This document shows positions 7,088 through 15,366 of a stretch of 18,002 nucleotides of DNA, piece after piece (the first letter of the stretch is position 1; each line of letters starts with the position of its first letter). The position numbers were made by a program, and so were the translations under genes. Under the pieces are notes generated by a model. It was not told the origin of the DNA and did no database searches. It saw only the letters and a program-made list of their open reading frames with translations. Location of the stretch: assembly GCA_020426085.1 (NCBI GenBank), contig JAGQQP010000021.1, positions 1 to 18,002 of the forward strand. The letters run 5' to 3'. The stretch is from Planctomycetaceae bacterium (GTDB taxonomy: Bacteria; Planctomycetota; Planctomycetia; Planctomycetales; Planctomycetaceae).

Positions 7088-8326
7088 TTACTTGTCGGCG
7101 GTGATTTCTTCCGACTTCATTACTTTGCCGATCTGCTTAACGGCTTGTCGCAAACGCTGCGAGTTTTCGACGATTGCCATCCGCAGGTAGCCTTCACCGT
7201 CTTCACCGAAACCGCGTCCTGGACTGACGGCGACGCCCCCTTCATCCAGCAGCTTCATCGCGAAATCGATTGAACCCATCTGAGCCCAGGGCTCCGGGAT
7301 CTTGGCCCAGACGAACATACCCGCTTTGGGGCGCTCAATTTCCCAGCCGAGGCGTTCCAGGCCGTCACAGAAGACATCGCGTCGCATCTGATATTCGGCG
7401 GCGATACTGTCGACCGCGGCTTCGCAGTGCCGCATAGCGACGATGGCAGCGATCTGGACCGGTTGAAACAGGCCGTAGTCATAATATCCTTTGATGGTGG
7501 AGAGCGCACGGACCATCTCTGAATTTCCAGAGCAGAAGCCGATACGCCAGCCGGCCATACTGAAACCTTTACTCATGGTCGTAAATTCGACGCCAACTTC
7601 GGTCGCACCCGGTGTTGCCAGGAAGCTGGGAGCCTTGTAGCCATCAAAGCAGATGTCGGCATACGCAAAGTCGCTGATGACCATGAATGAGTATTTCCGA
7701 GCCAGTCGAACCAGCTCTACATAGAAGTCCTGTTCGATGACGGTGGCGCTCGGATTGTGGGGGAAGTTCACCACAACGACTTTGGGTTTGGGATACAGGT
7801 GTTCGCAGGTGTAGGCGATGTTCGAGAGGAACTGGTCCGGCTGGCGGACATCCAGTTCGATGACATTTCCTGCGGCCAGCATCACGGCGTAAACGTGGAC
7901 CGGGAACGAGGGGGAGGGGACGATAGCGGTATCCCCGGGGCCCATCAAAGCCAGACACATGTGACTGAAACCCTCTTTGGAGCCAATGCAGGCAACCACT
8001 TCGGAATCGGGATCGAGGCGGACCCCATATTTTTTCCAGTAGCGGGACGTCACTTCTTTTCTCAGGTTGGCAATGCCGTTCGCCACGGAATAGCGATGAT
8101 TCCGTGGATCGGAAAGTGCTTCCGACATTTTCTCGACAATCAGAGGGTCAGGCGGGTCGGTCGGGTTCCCCATCCCCAGATCGATCACATCCACACCCGC
8201 CACACGTTTCTGGTACTTCAGCTTGTTGATTTTTCCAAAAAGGTAAGGGGGTAAACGCTTTACTCGTTCAGCAACGGGGATGGTGAAGCCGTCATCTGAA
8301 GAAGGAACTTCCGATTCGCCACGCAT
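7088..8326 (-). CDS. alaC: PLP-dependent class I/II aminotransferase, AlaC-like (glutamate-pyruvate transaminase)
   Basis: This 412-residue fold-type I aminotransferase is collinear with E. coli AlaC from recalled sequence. Shared stretches include RLPPYLF (24-30), IDLGMGNP (48-55), [10 protein letters not shown] (114-123), [15 protein letters not shown] (178-192), SDFAYADI (218-225), [14 protein letters not shown] (251-264) and [10 protein letters not shown]. The Schiff-base lysine should be K253. N191, D219 and Y222 contact the cofactor, and an arginine in the C-terminal YLRMAIVEN binds the substrate carboxylate. The expected reaction is transfer of the amino group between alanine/pyruvate and glutamate/2-oxoglutarate in the cytoplasm. 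Related proteins are sometimes labelled LL-diaminopimelate aminotransferase, which I consider less likely. No clear ribosome binding site precedes the ATG, but AlaC has a similar N-terminal length. It appears to be a single-gene unit. Confidence 0.93.
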   Translation of the reverse strand: MRGESEVPSSDDGFTIPVAERVKRLPPYLFGKINKLKYQKRVAGVDVIDLGMGNPTDPPDPLIVEKMSEALSDPRNHRYSVANGIANLRKEVTSRYWKKYGVRLDPDSEVVACIGSKEGFSHMCLALMGPGDTAIVPSPSFPVHVYAVMLAAGNVIELDVRQPDQFLSNIAYTCEHLYPKPKVVVVNFPHNPSATVIEQDFYVELVRLARKYSFMVISDFAYADICFDGYKAPSFLATPGATEVGVEFTTMSKGFSMAGWRIGFCSGNSEMVRALSTIKGYYDYGLFQPVQIAAIVAMRHCEAAVDSIAAEYQMRRDVFCDGLERLGWEIERPKAGMFVWAKIPEPWAQMGSIDFAMKLLDEGGVAVSPGRGFGEDGEGYLRMAIVENSQRLRQAVKQIGKVMKSEEITADK

Positions 8327-8496
8327 AATGAAAAGACTGCCTGTTCTACAAGGAATATTTGTCGACTATCTGTCAGGGTATCAAATTCGCTCCGGAAGAG
8401 GGATTAGGCCTGACTGAAACCATTTTACGCGATCACAACAAAAAATGCGCCTGATGAATATGACATATTTTTCTCAGATTGATCAGGACATAAAAA

Positions 8497-8530
8497 AGCG
8501 TGTGTCAGTAAATCAGGACTGACACACGCT
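8497..8530 (-). terminator. Strong rho-independent terminator of the parvulin gene
   Basis: AGCGTGTGTCAGT (8497-8509) pairs perfectly over 13 bases with ACTGACACACGCT (8518-8530), with an eight-base loop. On the minus strand it is followed by a run of T (complement of 8492-8497). It lies about 40 bases beyond the stop codon at 8570, a textbook arrangement. Confidence 0.9.
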
Positions 8531-8569
8531 AAGTCTATCTGGTTCTCTGTTTCAGCAGCGAAATTACCG

Positions 8570-9670
8570 TTACCGGGGAGAGCCATTCAGTCCCTGTGTG
8601 GCGCTGGGAATGGCCTGATTGACCTGCCCGTTGCTGAAGTTGGTACCCGAAGTCTGAGAGACACCACCGGTGGTTGTACCAGTAATGTAGTTATCAACGC
8701 GGGTCTGTTCTTTCAGTTTCGCGAATACGCGGGCGACAGCCTCCTGAGTCTGTTCTTCAGTCAGCTGGTCAACCAGCTGGTTTTCCACTTCTTTGATGCT
8801 GTTCACGATAGGCTCGGTCCGGCCTTCGCAGAGCAGAATTGCATAGCGACTGAGACCGATCTGAACGATTCCGGAGACTTCCCCTTCTTTGAGTTTGAAG
8901 GCGGCTTTCCAGAGGCTTTCATTTTCGGAGAACTGGGGAATCGGCTGAATAGCACCACCCAGAGCACGGCTGTTCGGCTCTATCGAGTAGTCGCGGGCAA
9001 ACCGTTCAAAGTCGCCTGGATTCTTTTTGACTTCATCCCAGACTTTCTGAGCGCGGCTCAGGTTGTCCATCATGATCATACGGGCTTTGACGCGTGGGCC
9101 GTAATCCCGGACGAAGGCTTTCTCGACCTGATCCTGGGTCAGCTTGGTGCGTTGTCCTGCCAGTTTTCGCAGTGCCAGCATCGGCCAGATCACGTTGCGG
9201 CGATACTGATTGGGATTCATTTTACGCTCTGCCTGCAGCATTTCGTACCAGGTTTTGGTATCCAGGTTGAAGCGTTTCGCGATCTTTTCTACTTCAGCGT
9301 GCACTTCAGCCTGTTCGACTTCAATGCCGGCTTTCTGACAGGCCTGTTCGATGATGGCCCGGTTGATCACATTTTCCAGGACTTCCGGTCCATACAAGGC
9401 GATACATTCACGTGCCAGTTCGTCTTCACTGATCACCACGTTGCCGACTTTGGCGACTGGTTGTGTTCGTGCCGATGGCTGATTTCCGGAAATGCGGACA
9501 GTACCCGCTGATTTGTCTTCACCGGCGGAACCAGTTTTGGCGCTGAATGTCTGGAACAAGAGGACGCCAGCGAGAAGAACCAGTCCTGTACCGGCTGCGA
9601 AATAGATGATTTTTCGATTTGAGTTTGTCTTGGCTTTGGTCGCATGCGGGTTTGGGAATGGGTCGCCCAT
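8570..9670 (-). CDS. Membrane-anchored parvulin-type peptidyl-prolyl isomerase (SurA/PpiC-like)
   Basis: The 366-residue protein has a polar N-terminus and one transmembrane helix (about residues 21-40), so most of it faces the periplasm. A SurA-N/trigger-like helical region spans about 72-180 (VAKVGNVVISEDELA, VINRAIIEQACQKAGIEV). The PpiC rotamase domain spans about 194-285: VKARMIMM, DFERFARDYS, ALGGAIQPIPQFSENESLWKAAF, then LKEGEVSGIVQ, G-SRYAILLCEGR. The tail after 330 is low complexity, rich in Ser, Thr, Asn and Gly. The expected role is folding of exported proteins. GGAG lies about ten bases before the ATG. The long Gln/Asn/Ser tail is unusual for SurA. The gene stands alone, with a strong terminator after it. 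Confidence 0.92.
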   Translation of the reverse strand: MGDPFPNPHATKAKTNSNRKIIYFAAGTGLVLLAGVLLFQTFSAKTGSAGEDKSAGTVRISGNQPSARTQPVAKVGNVVISEDELARECIALYGPEVLENVINRAIIEQACQKAGIEVEQAEVHAEVEKIAKRFNLDTKTWYEMLQAERKMNPNQYRRNVIWPMLALRKLAGQRTKLTQDQVEKAFVRDYGPRVKARMIMMDNLSRAQKVWDEVKKNPGDFERFARDYSIEPNSRALGGAIQPIPQFSENESLWKAAFKLKEGEVSGIVQIGLSRYAILLCEGRTEPIVNSIKEVENQLVDQLTEEQTQEAVARVFAKLKEQTRVDNYITGTTTGGVSQTSGTNFSNGQVNQAIPSATQGLNGSPR

Positions 9671-9992
9671 TGCTAAAAATCTCCATGTTTTGTATCCGAC
9701 GCGGGGGAATCATGTGATTGCCTGATTTCAGCTACCTGTGCTGGAGGTGACGATCCGGGTTGGGGTCTATTGATCGTCAGGCAGTGTTTCCGATTTGTCC
9801 AAAATCAGACGGCTTCGGAGCCACAAATCACGTTGATACTTTGTCGTCAGAAGATTTACGAAACTTCCATGTCTCAAGCTCTACCGTTAGAGCGCGGCGG
9901 AAATGTAAATCTTTCAACAAAACAGGTCAACAGCAATTTATGGACCCTGATATCTGTATACATTCAGAGGCTGAAATTTGGTTCCATCGACT

Positions 9993-10021
9993 AAAAAACA
10001 GGGTGGAATAAGCTGTTTTTT
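9993..10021. terminator. AT-rich bidirectional terminator-like hairpin
   Basis: AAAAAACAG (9993-10001) pairs perfectly with CTGTTTTTT (10013-10021) around an 11-base loop. The stem has only two G-C pairs, but either strand reads as a hairpin ending in T. It sits exactly between the ends of two doubtful small frames (plus, stop ending at 10011; minus, stop starting at 10020), which makes real transcription here a little more likely. Confidence 0.4.
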
Positions 10022-10229
10022 ACGGATTATTTGATCCCACAGGCTCTTGACGGCGTTCTCCAGAGGTCGGTTGACTGAGCGGGTTTGACTCAGTCTGCAG
10101 AGCCGGATCAGGCAGCGAGTCCGATTTGTGATTATTCGGCAGGTCGGTTATATCTTTGATTGCGAACAAAATTGAGAGGGTTACAATCAGGATACAGGCA
10201 GCCCGGCAGTCGGCATTGCTCACTTGCAC
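10020..10229 (-). CDS. Possible small single-pass membrane protein (69 residues, doubtful)
   Basis: This frame opens with GTG and has a hydrophobic stretch (about residues 11-24, AACILIVTLSILFA) followed by a polar, Pro/Ser-rich tail with codon choice similar to its neighbours. That is the pattern of a small membrane or secreted protein. Against it, no ribosome binding site is visible before the GTG, the start would lie only 55 bases from the divergent gene at 10285, and no family is recognised. A terminator-like hairpin coincides with its stop codon. Confidence 0.3.
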   Translation of the reverse strand: MQVSNADCRAACILIVTLSILFAIKDITDLPNNHKSDSLPDPALQTESNPLSQPTSGERRQEPVGSNNP

Positions 10230-10284
10230 CAGACGAACAGACCAGATTTAACGAATAGCAGTAACAGAGACAGAGGACATCACT

Positions 10285-11394
10285 ATGGGATTCTGGATGG
10301 ATAAACTGCGAGCCGAGCTCGTCGATATTATTGAGTGGATCGATGATTCGAAACACACCATGACCTGGCGGTTCCCCCGTTATCAGAATGAAATCAAAAA
10401 TGGCGCACAGCTGATTGTCCGGCCCGGACAGATGGCTTTATTCGTACATCGCGGACAAGTCGCTGACGTGTTTGAGCCGGGACACTATGAGCTCAAAACT
10501 GATAACCTGCCGATCCTGGCGACGCTTCAAGGCTGGAAACATGGTTTCAACAGTCCTTTCCGATCGGAAGTCTATTTCGTCAATACCACACAAATTACGG
10601 ACCTGAAGTGGGGAACCCCCAATCCCATTATGCTCCGCGATCCGGAATTCGGACCGATTCGTCTGCGGGCATTTGGCAACTATTCACTGAAAGCCAACGA
10701 TCCGCGAATCCTGGTGAAGGAACTGGTTGGCACTAATGCAGAGTTTCATTCAGAAGAGATCAACGAACTGTTACGTTCCATCATCAACAGTTCGTTCGCC
10801 GATCTGATTGGCGAGTCAAAATATGCGGCACTGGATCTCGCTTCGAAATATACCGAGATATCCGCAGAGCTGAAAAAACTGGTCAATGAACGAATCGATG
10901 ATGAGTACGGTCTGGAAACTCCCCAACTGCTGATTGTGAATATATCGCTGCCGGAAACGGTGGAAAAAGCCCTGGATACACGAACCAGCATGGGTGTGAT
11001 CGGCGATATGAATAAATTCCAGCAGTTCCAGATGGGGCAGGCAATGCTCTCGGCTGCAGAAAATCCTTCCGGAGGAGGGGCAGCAGACGGAATGGGACTG
11101 GGGATGGGGTTTGCGATGGCGAATCGGATGATGCAGTCTCCCGGAATGGGGGCACCCGGTCAGATGACACCGCCACCACCGCCGGCAGCCTGGCACATTG
11201 CCGTAAACGGACAGTCGCAGGGACCGTATTCCCTGGAGCAGATTTCACAGGGAATTGCAGCAGGTCAGGTTACGGATCAGACCCAGGTCTGGTCAGCCGG
11301 GATGTCAGGCTGGTTGCCCGCGAGTCAGGTGCCTCAACTGACGGGATACTTTCAGGCCACACCACCTCCTCCACCGCCACCACCGGCTGGTTAG
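10285..11394 (+). CDS. SPFH-domain (YdjI-like) protein with C-terminal GYF_2 domain
   Basis: The 369-residue protein matches the SPFH/virion-core-protein group typified by Bacillus YdjI. It starts with a short amphipathic segment (ELVDIIEWIDD), then the core WRFPRYQNEIKNGAQLIVRPGQMALFVHRG (28-57; read here as two joined motifs), EPGHYEL (64-70), FNSPFRSEVYFVN, LKWGTPNPIMLRDPEFG and IRLRAFGNYSL. The helical stalk continues to about 250, and a Gly/Met-rich linker to about 295. Residues 303-352 form a GYF_2/DUF4339 domain (WHIAVNGQSQGPYSLEQI, ending GWLPASQVPQL), flanked by two polyproline runs (296-300, 360-367). YdjI-type proteins are linked to membrane stress and PspA-like systems; GYF_2 may bind proline-rich partners. 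The usual zinc-ribbon or PspA neighbours are absent. GAGGA precedes the ATG. Confidence 0.88.
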   Translation: MGFWMDKLRAELVDIIEWIDDSKHTMTWRFPRYQNEIKNGAQLIVRPGQMALFVHRGQVADVFEPGHYELKTDNLPILATLQGWKHGFNSPFRSEVYFVNTTQITDLKWGTPNPIMLRDPEFGPIRLRAFGNYSLKANDPRILVKELVGTNAEFHSEEINELLRSIINSSFADLIGESKYAALDLASKYTEISAELKKLVNERIDDEYGLETPQLLIVNISLPETVEKALDTRTSMGVIGDMNKFQQFQMGQAMLSAAENPSGGGAADGMGLGMGFAMANRMMQSPGMGAPGQMTPPPPPAAWHIAVNGQSQGPYSLEQISQGIAAGQVTDQTQVWSAGMSGWLPASQVPQLTGYFQATPPPPPPPPAG

Positions 11395-11492
11395 TTAAAC
11401 ATGGTTCCTGAATCGTACGTTGATGGCATGAAAGCGGTACCGGCAGTGAAATCAGGCTGCCCCGGGCAGAGAGACCAGAGGCTGGTGTTTGC

Positions 11493-12659
11493 GTGAGAGT
11501 CGCACATATTATCACTCGTATGATTATCGGCGGCGCGCAGCAGAATACGCTTTATACGGTCGAAGATCAGTATCGCGATTACCAGGATGAAGTAATCCTG
11601 ATGACAGGCCCTACTAATGGCCCGGAAGGGACGCTCATCCCCCGCGCGGAACAGGGGGGCTTTGATCTGCAGATTCTTCCGCATCTGACGCGGAGTATCA
11701 GTCCGCTGAATGACTGGCGCGCGTATCGGGAGTTGATCGCTGCCCTGCGGGAGTACCAGCCTGATCTGGTTCACACACACAGTTCCAAAGCAGGCATCCT
11801 GGGAAGAGCCGCAGCCTGGAAACTGCGATTGCCAACCGTGCATACGATTCATGGAGCTGCCTTTCACTTTGGTCAGTCTCCGGTGAATTATCATACATAC
11901 ATCGCTGCCGAGAAATGGGCGGCCCGCCGCTGTGATCGGCTCATCAGTGTCTGCGATGCCATGACCGATCAGTACGTCGCGGCCGGAATCACGACCAGAG
12001 ACCGTTGTGATACGGTCTACAGTGGGATGGAAGTCGAACCGTTTCTCACACCTCCGCGACCACCTGAAGAGGTGCGTCGTGAACTGGGGATTGAACCGGG
12101 GCAGATTGTCATCGGTAAAGTGGCGCGGCTGTTTCATCTCAAAGGGCACAAATATCTGATTGAAGCGGCGAAACAGGTGGTTGAGGCACAGCCAGAGGTC
12201 CGGTTTCTATTGATCGGCGACGGCATCCTGCGTGCGGAATTTGAAGCGCGCATTGCCGAACTGGGGCTGTCCGACCATTTCATCTTTGCCGGACTGGTTC
12301 CCCCTGAGCGCGTTCCGGAACTGATTCATGCAATGGACATCGTTGTGCATACCAGTGTCTGGGAAGGACTGGCCCGCGTGCTGCCACAGGGGTTGATCGC
12401 AGGCAAGCCCGTGGTTTCCTATGATGTAGACGGGGCACGTGAAGTGGTGATCCCTGAAGAAACCGGTTACCTGCTGCCGGCGGAGTCGATTGAACCGCTG
12501 GCGCAGGCGTTAATCGAACTGGCCGCCGATCCTGAGAAACGACGGCGATTTGGCCAGACGGGGCGTGAACGGTTCACCGATCAGTTCCGACATCAAACCA
12601 TGACCCGCCGATTAAGAGAAATTTATCAGCGGGTCCTGGATGAGCGTCAGTCAGGTTAA
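11493..12659 (+). CDS. Group 1 (GT4) glycosyltransferase, GT-B fold
   Basis: The 388-residue protein starts with GTG; the start is supported because the N-terminal strand VAHIITRMIIGGAQQNTL (3-20) is the typical GT4 opening with its GGAQ glycine loop. LVHTHSSKAGILGRAA (92-107) and HTIHG (117-121) follow in the acceptor domain. The C-terminal domain has GKVARLFHLKGHKYLIEA (208-225), IGDG (241-244), FAGLVP and WEGLARVLPQGLIAGKPVV (290-308). The expected reaction is sugar transfer from an NDP- or UDP-sugar in polysaccharide or lipid-glycan synthesis, in the cytoplasm. In the EX7E motif the first Glu is E291, but the second position is Q299. This substitution is seen in other GT4 proteins, to my recollection. 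The gene starts 98 bases after the SPFH gene and converges with the FG-GAP gene. Confidence 0.93.
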   Translation: MRVAHIITRMIIGGAQQNTLYTVEDQYRDYQDEVILMTGPTNGPEGTLIPRAEQGGFDLQILPHLTRSISPLNDWRAYRELIAALREYQPDLVHTHSSKAGILGRAAAWKLRLPTVHTIHGAAFHFGQSPVNYHTYIAAEKWAARRCDRLISVCDAMTDQYVAAGITTRDRCDTVYSGMEVEPFLTPPRPPEEVRRELGIEPGQIVIGKVARLFHLKGHKYLIEAAKQVVEAQPEVRFLLIGDGILRAEFEARIAELGLSDHFIFAGLVPPERVPELIHAMDIVVHTSVWEGLARVLPQGLIAGKPVVSYDVDGAREVVIPEETGYLLPAESIEPLAQALIELAADPEKRRRFGQTGRERFTDQFRHQTMTRRLREIYQRVLDERQSG

Positions 12660-12674
12660 AGGCGCTGTTCCGAT

Positions 12675-13895
12675 CTATTCCTGAATCAGAACATTCACTC
12701 CTTTTTTGTTCGACAGAACAATATCAGGTCGGCCATCCCCGTTCATGTCAGCCATGGAGAACTGGGTTCCCACACCGGTATCATTACCGGCTTCGATTTT
12801 GTGGGGAATGATCTCAGGGGCTGCGTTTTTGTTGCGTTTGATTTCGTACCAGTACATCACAACCGGTTCTTTTCCACCCGGATCTTTGCCGTTGTGGGCG
12901 AAGAAGCGTTTGCCGGTCACCATGTCCCGCTGACCGTCACCATTCATATCAATGAAATGCATGGCGTGTGTCTGGGAATAGCTTTTGTCAATCAGGTGCG
13001 CCTTGAATTTGGGTTCGTCTCCGCCAGTAAGGTTTTCAAACCACCAGACGCCAAACATATGAGCGGAACTGCCGATAATGTCGTTGTCGCCGTCCATATC
13101 GAGATCTTCGACGTGCAGATCAGCCATCTTTTCAGAGGGTTCTGAACCACTCTCACTCAGTACAAAGGGGTGAAACTCCCACAGGCCTTCGCCCAGGGTT
13201 TCAGGTGCTTCCCACCAGCCGTTGGGGATCAGTACATCCTGACGACCATCCTTATTAAAATCGCCGACGCCCAGTCCATGATAATATTTGAAGGTCCCGT
13301 TTTTCATCGGATCACCGGGTTTGCTGATCGGAGTGAAGGTCCACTTTTTATCAGCCAGATCGGGAGTAGGAATTTCCAGGTAACCCATCTGCTGTTCGGG
13401 TTGAGATCCAAAAATCAGTTCGGGTTTGCCATCACCGGTCAGGTCGGCGAACTGTGGAGATTCATTACAGATACTGTGCCAGATCAGGTGTTCTTTCCAG
13501 TGGCCTGCTTCGTTCTTCGGGTTTTCATACCAGTAGAATTCTTTGCCTGGAAAGCTGACGTAGATAAAATCGGTCCAGCCGTCCTGATTGATGTCATAGG
13601 CAAAATTACAGAAGCTGTCACTGTAGCCCACACCAGCGACGAATTTTCCCGGCTTGCGGACTTCATGCATTTTCCAGTCGGGAGCTTCATACCAGACATC
13701 GCCGGCAATCACGTCCATCTTGCCATCTTTATTTACGTCGGCAGCAGCAGAACCTTCCGAACGGAAAGCGGCATCCAGTTGCTGTCGCTGCCAGGTTTCA
13801 CCTGCGGACAGGGAGAGCGGAGCAGTCAGCAGAGCCAGCAGCGCGAAGACGGAGCAACGACTCAGTCGATGATAGATGTGATTGAGATTGTTCAT
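12675..13895 (-). CDS. Secreted FG-GAP/VCBS repeat beta-propeller protein
   Basis: The 406-residue protein has a Sec signal peptide (hydrophobic residues about 14-30, ending LSLSAG). Seven FG-GAP/VCBS repeats with calcium-binding D-x-[ND]-x-D-G cores begin near residues 53 (DVNKDGKMD), 101 (DINQDGWTD), 151 (DLTGDGKPE), 212 (DFNKDGRQD), 264 (DLDMDGDND), 316 (DMNGDGQRD) and 383 (DMNGDGRPD). This predicts a seven-bladed integrin-alpha-like propeller in the periplasm or outside the cell. Such proteins are abundant in planctomycetes and their ligands are unknown. The start codon overlaps the stop of the NHL gene by four bases (ATGA, 13892-13895), so translation is probably coupled. It is the last gene of the four-gene run and ends 15 bases from the convergent glycosyltransferase. 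Confidence 0.92.
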   Translation of the reverse strand: MNNLNHIYHRLSRCSVFALLALLTAPLSLSAGETWQRQQLDAAFRSEGSAAADVNKDGKMDVIAGDVWYEAPDWKMHEVRKPGKFVAGVGYSDSFCNFAYDINQDGWTDFIYVSFPGKEFYWYENPKNEAGHWKEHLIWHSICNESPQFADLTGDGKPELIFGSQPEQQMGYLEIPTPDLADKKWTFTPISKPGDPMKNGTFKYYHGLGVGDFNKDGRQDVLIPNGWWEAPETLGEGLWEFHPFVLSESGSEPSEKMADLHVEDLDMDGDNDIIGSSAHMFGVWWFENLTGGDEPKFKAHLIDKSYSQTHAMHFIDMNGDGQRDMVTGKRFFAHNGKDPGGKEPVVMYWYEIKRNKNAAPEIIPHKIEAGNDTGVGTQFSMADMNGDGRPDIVLSNKKGVNVLIQE

Positions 13896-14998
13896 TTATG
13901 ATTTCCTGTTGTTAACTTGCGAACGCGGTAAGTTTCACTGTCTCCGATATAGACATTTCCTTTTGGTCCCACATAAACGCCATGCGGACGCGCCATACGG
14001 CAGTGGGCCGGGTCCCCATCGGGGCCATCACCTTTTTTGCCGTCTCCGACAGCGGTCTCAATTGTGCCATCTTTTTTACGGATGACTCGAATCGTGTGGC
14101 TTTCCGTATCAGCCAGATAAATGTCTCCATTCGGCGCGACGGAAATTCCTTTCGGGCCTGATAGAGTCGCTTCTTTGGCGGGGCCACCATGTCCCGTATA
14201 TCCTTTTTTACCAGTGCCGGCAATGTGATGTAAAGTCTGATCATCCAGATCGATACGATACACCATGTTTCCTTCACGCAATGCAAGGTACAAAGATCCC
14301 TTACCAGAACCGTCAGCGAAAAAGTCGAGTGCCCGTGGACCGTTCAGAGGTGTACCTTCCACTTTCGCGCCATCGCGAGTCGGTTTCCGTTCCCCGGTAC
14401 CGGAAAATGTGCTGACTGTGCCGGTGGTCAAATCGACGCGACGGATGCGGTGATTGCCGATATCACAGATGTAAAGATTGTTGTCGTTGTCCAGTGCGAT
14501 GGAGTGGGGACGCGAGAAAGTGGCACTGGTTGCCGGGCCACCATCTCCGGAGAATCCTTTTTCCCCGGTACCTGCGACCGTTGAGATCTTTCCTGTTTTG
14601 GCATCGACACGACGGACGATGTTATTGACCATCTCGACAAAGTACATATTGCCGTCTTTGTCGAAACGGACTTCGTAAGGCTCGTTGAGCTTTGCTTCCA
14701 GCGCCGCGCCACTGTCGCCACTATAACCCTTCTTGCCGGAGCCGGCGACTGTGGAAATTTTCCCCGTCTTTTCATCGATGCGTCGGATGACGTGGCTTTT
14801 GATCTCGCAGACATACAGTGCACCATCCGGTCCAAGCGAGAGACCATAAGGCTCGCCGACCTGAGCTTCCACAGCAGGGCCTCCATCTCCAGTGTGGCCC
14901 ACTTTACCGGTGCCGGCAATTGTTTTCACGGTTTGAGCAGAAACAGAAGTGGTAATCAGACTGAGCAGCAGGACTGCCGGTAACATCAATCGGTGCAT
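13892..14998 (-). CDS. Secreted NHL-repeat six-bladed beta-propeller protein
   Basis: The 368-residue protein has a Sec signal peptide (residues 1-21, cleavage after SVSA). Six repeats follow, each starting with a T-[IV]-A-G-[TS]-G type motif near residues 25, 81, 138, 195, 257 and 313, with GDGGPA/EA and a later LY[VI]x[DE] strand (NLYICD, DIYLAD, NVYIGD). The spacing is about 57 residues, as in NHL propellers. The fourth blade is the most diverged (TFSGTGERKP with a longer insert). NHL propellers mediate binding rather than catalysis. The gene lies 26 bases after the lipoprotein gene and overlaps the FG-GAP gene by four bases. No strong ribosome binding site precedes the ATG. Confidence 0.92.
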   Translation of the reverse strand: MHRLMLPAVLLLSLITTSVSAQTVKTIAGTGKVGHTGDGGPAVEAQVGEPYGLSLGPDGALYVCEIKSHVIRRIDEKTGKISTVAGSGKKGYSGDSGAALEAKLNEPYEVRFDKDGNMYFVEMVNNIVRRVDAKTGKISTVAGTGEKGFSGDGGPATSATFSRPHSIALDNDNNLYICDIGNHRIRRVDLTTGTVSTFSGTGERKPTRDGAKVEGTPLNGPRALDFFADGSGKGSLYLALREGNMVYRIDLDDQTLHHIAGTGKKGYTGHGGPAKEATLSGPKGISVAPNGDIYLADTESHTIRVIRKKDGTIETAVGDGKKGDGPDGDPAHCRMARPHGVYVGPKGNVYIGDSETYRVRKLTTGNHK

Positions 14999-15024
14999 GT
15001 TGTTATTCCAGATGTAGGAGGGAT

Positions 15025-15366
15025 TTAGTGCTGTGGAAGATCATCAAACGATCGCGTTGGATCGTCGTGTTTAAATAACATATAGCGACCCGCGTTCGGA
15101 TTCTGTTTTAACAGTTCTTCCGGCGAAATCAACTTTTGCTCATTCGACTGTTTATCGATGACCAGTATTTTAACACCTGCAGGATGATCTTGCTGCTTGA
15201 AAAACTGTTCGAGCAGAATATTGTCCGGTTTCCCTTCCGCGTCCAGAATGACTACATATTCGGCGGAAGGCTGAGGCACAAACGGACGTTCCTCAGCACA
15301 GCCTTGAATGACGATGATACAGACGGTCAACAGACAGAAATGGTAAAAACGGGAACTGGCATGCAT
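15025..15366 (-). CDS. Small lipoprotein of unknown function
   Basis: This 113-residue product has a hydrophobic N-terminus (residues 8-21) ending in IQGC, so Cys23 is the likely lipid-attachment site. The mature part contains a short alpha/beta-looking segment (EYVVILDAEGKPDN, VKILVIDK) and a charged tail ending RSFDDLPQH. I do not recognise a family. Its start codon follows the stop of the DUF1559 gene with no spacing (TAA then ATG, 15369-15364), so translational coupling is likely. It precedes the NHL gene by 26 bases. Small lipoproteins paired with DUF1559 genes are common in planctomycetes, but this one is unlike the transthyretin-like lipoprotein at 2005-2505. Confidence 0.85.
   Translation of the reverse strand: MHASSRFYHFCLLTVCIIVIQGCAEERPFVPQPSAEYVVILDAEGKPDNILLEQFFKQQDHPAGVKILVIDKQSNEQKLISPEELLKQNPNAGRYMLFKHDDPTRSFDDLPQH

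Larger units (their letters stand above)
9671..10284. other. Intergenic stretch of about 600 bases with only doubtful small frames
   Basis: No family is recognised here. A plus-strand frame (TTG at 9760 to the stop ending at 10011, 83 codons) has a good GGAGGTGA (9743-9750) nine bases before the TTG, but its composition does not look like a folded protein. A minus-strand frame at 10020-10229 is listed separately. The end near the SPFH gene holds GAGGA before its ATG at 10285. A D-arm-like sequence near 9880 does not extend into a tRNA. Confidence 0.4.

Noticed and set aside
7757..8254. Plus-strand open frame of 165 codons inside the aminotransferase gene
   Set aside because: The opposite strand encodes a complete AlaC-like enzyme; the antisense product has no domain features.
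9840..9925. tRNA-like D-arm on the minus strand near 9880-9895 (GCTC, loop with GGTA, GAGC)
   Set aside because: The surrounding bases give no seven-bp acceptor stem, no pairing anticodon stem and only a poor T-arm. Probably chance.
11391..12149. Minus-strand open frame of 252 codons opposite the glycosyltransferase
   Set aside because: It overlaps the GT4 gene with its conserved motifs; the antisense product is composition-biased and matches no family.
13170..13901. Long plus-strand open frame opposite the FG-GAP gene (243 codons)
   Set aside because: It is antisense to a gene with seven clear repeats and a signal peptide, has no recognisable features, and is a codon-bias shadow.
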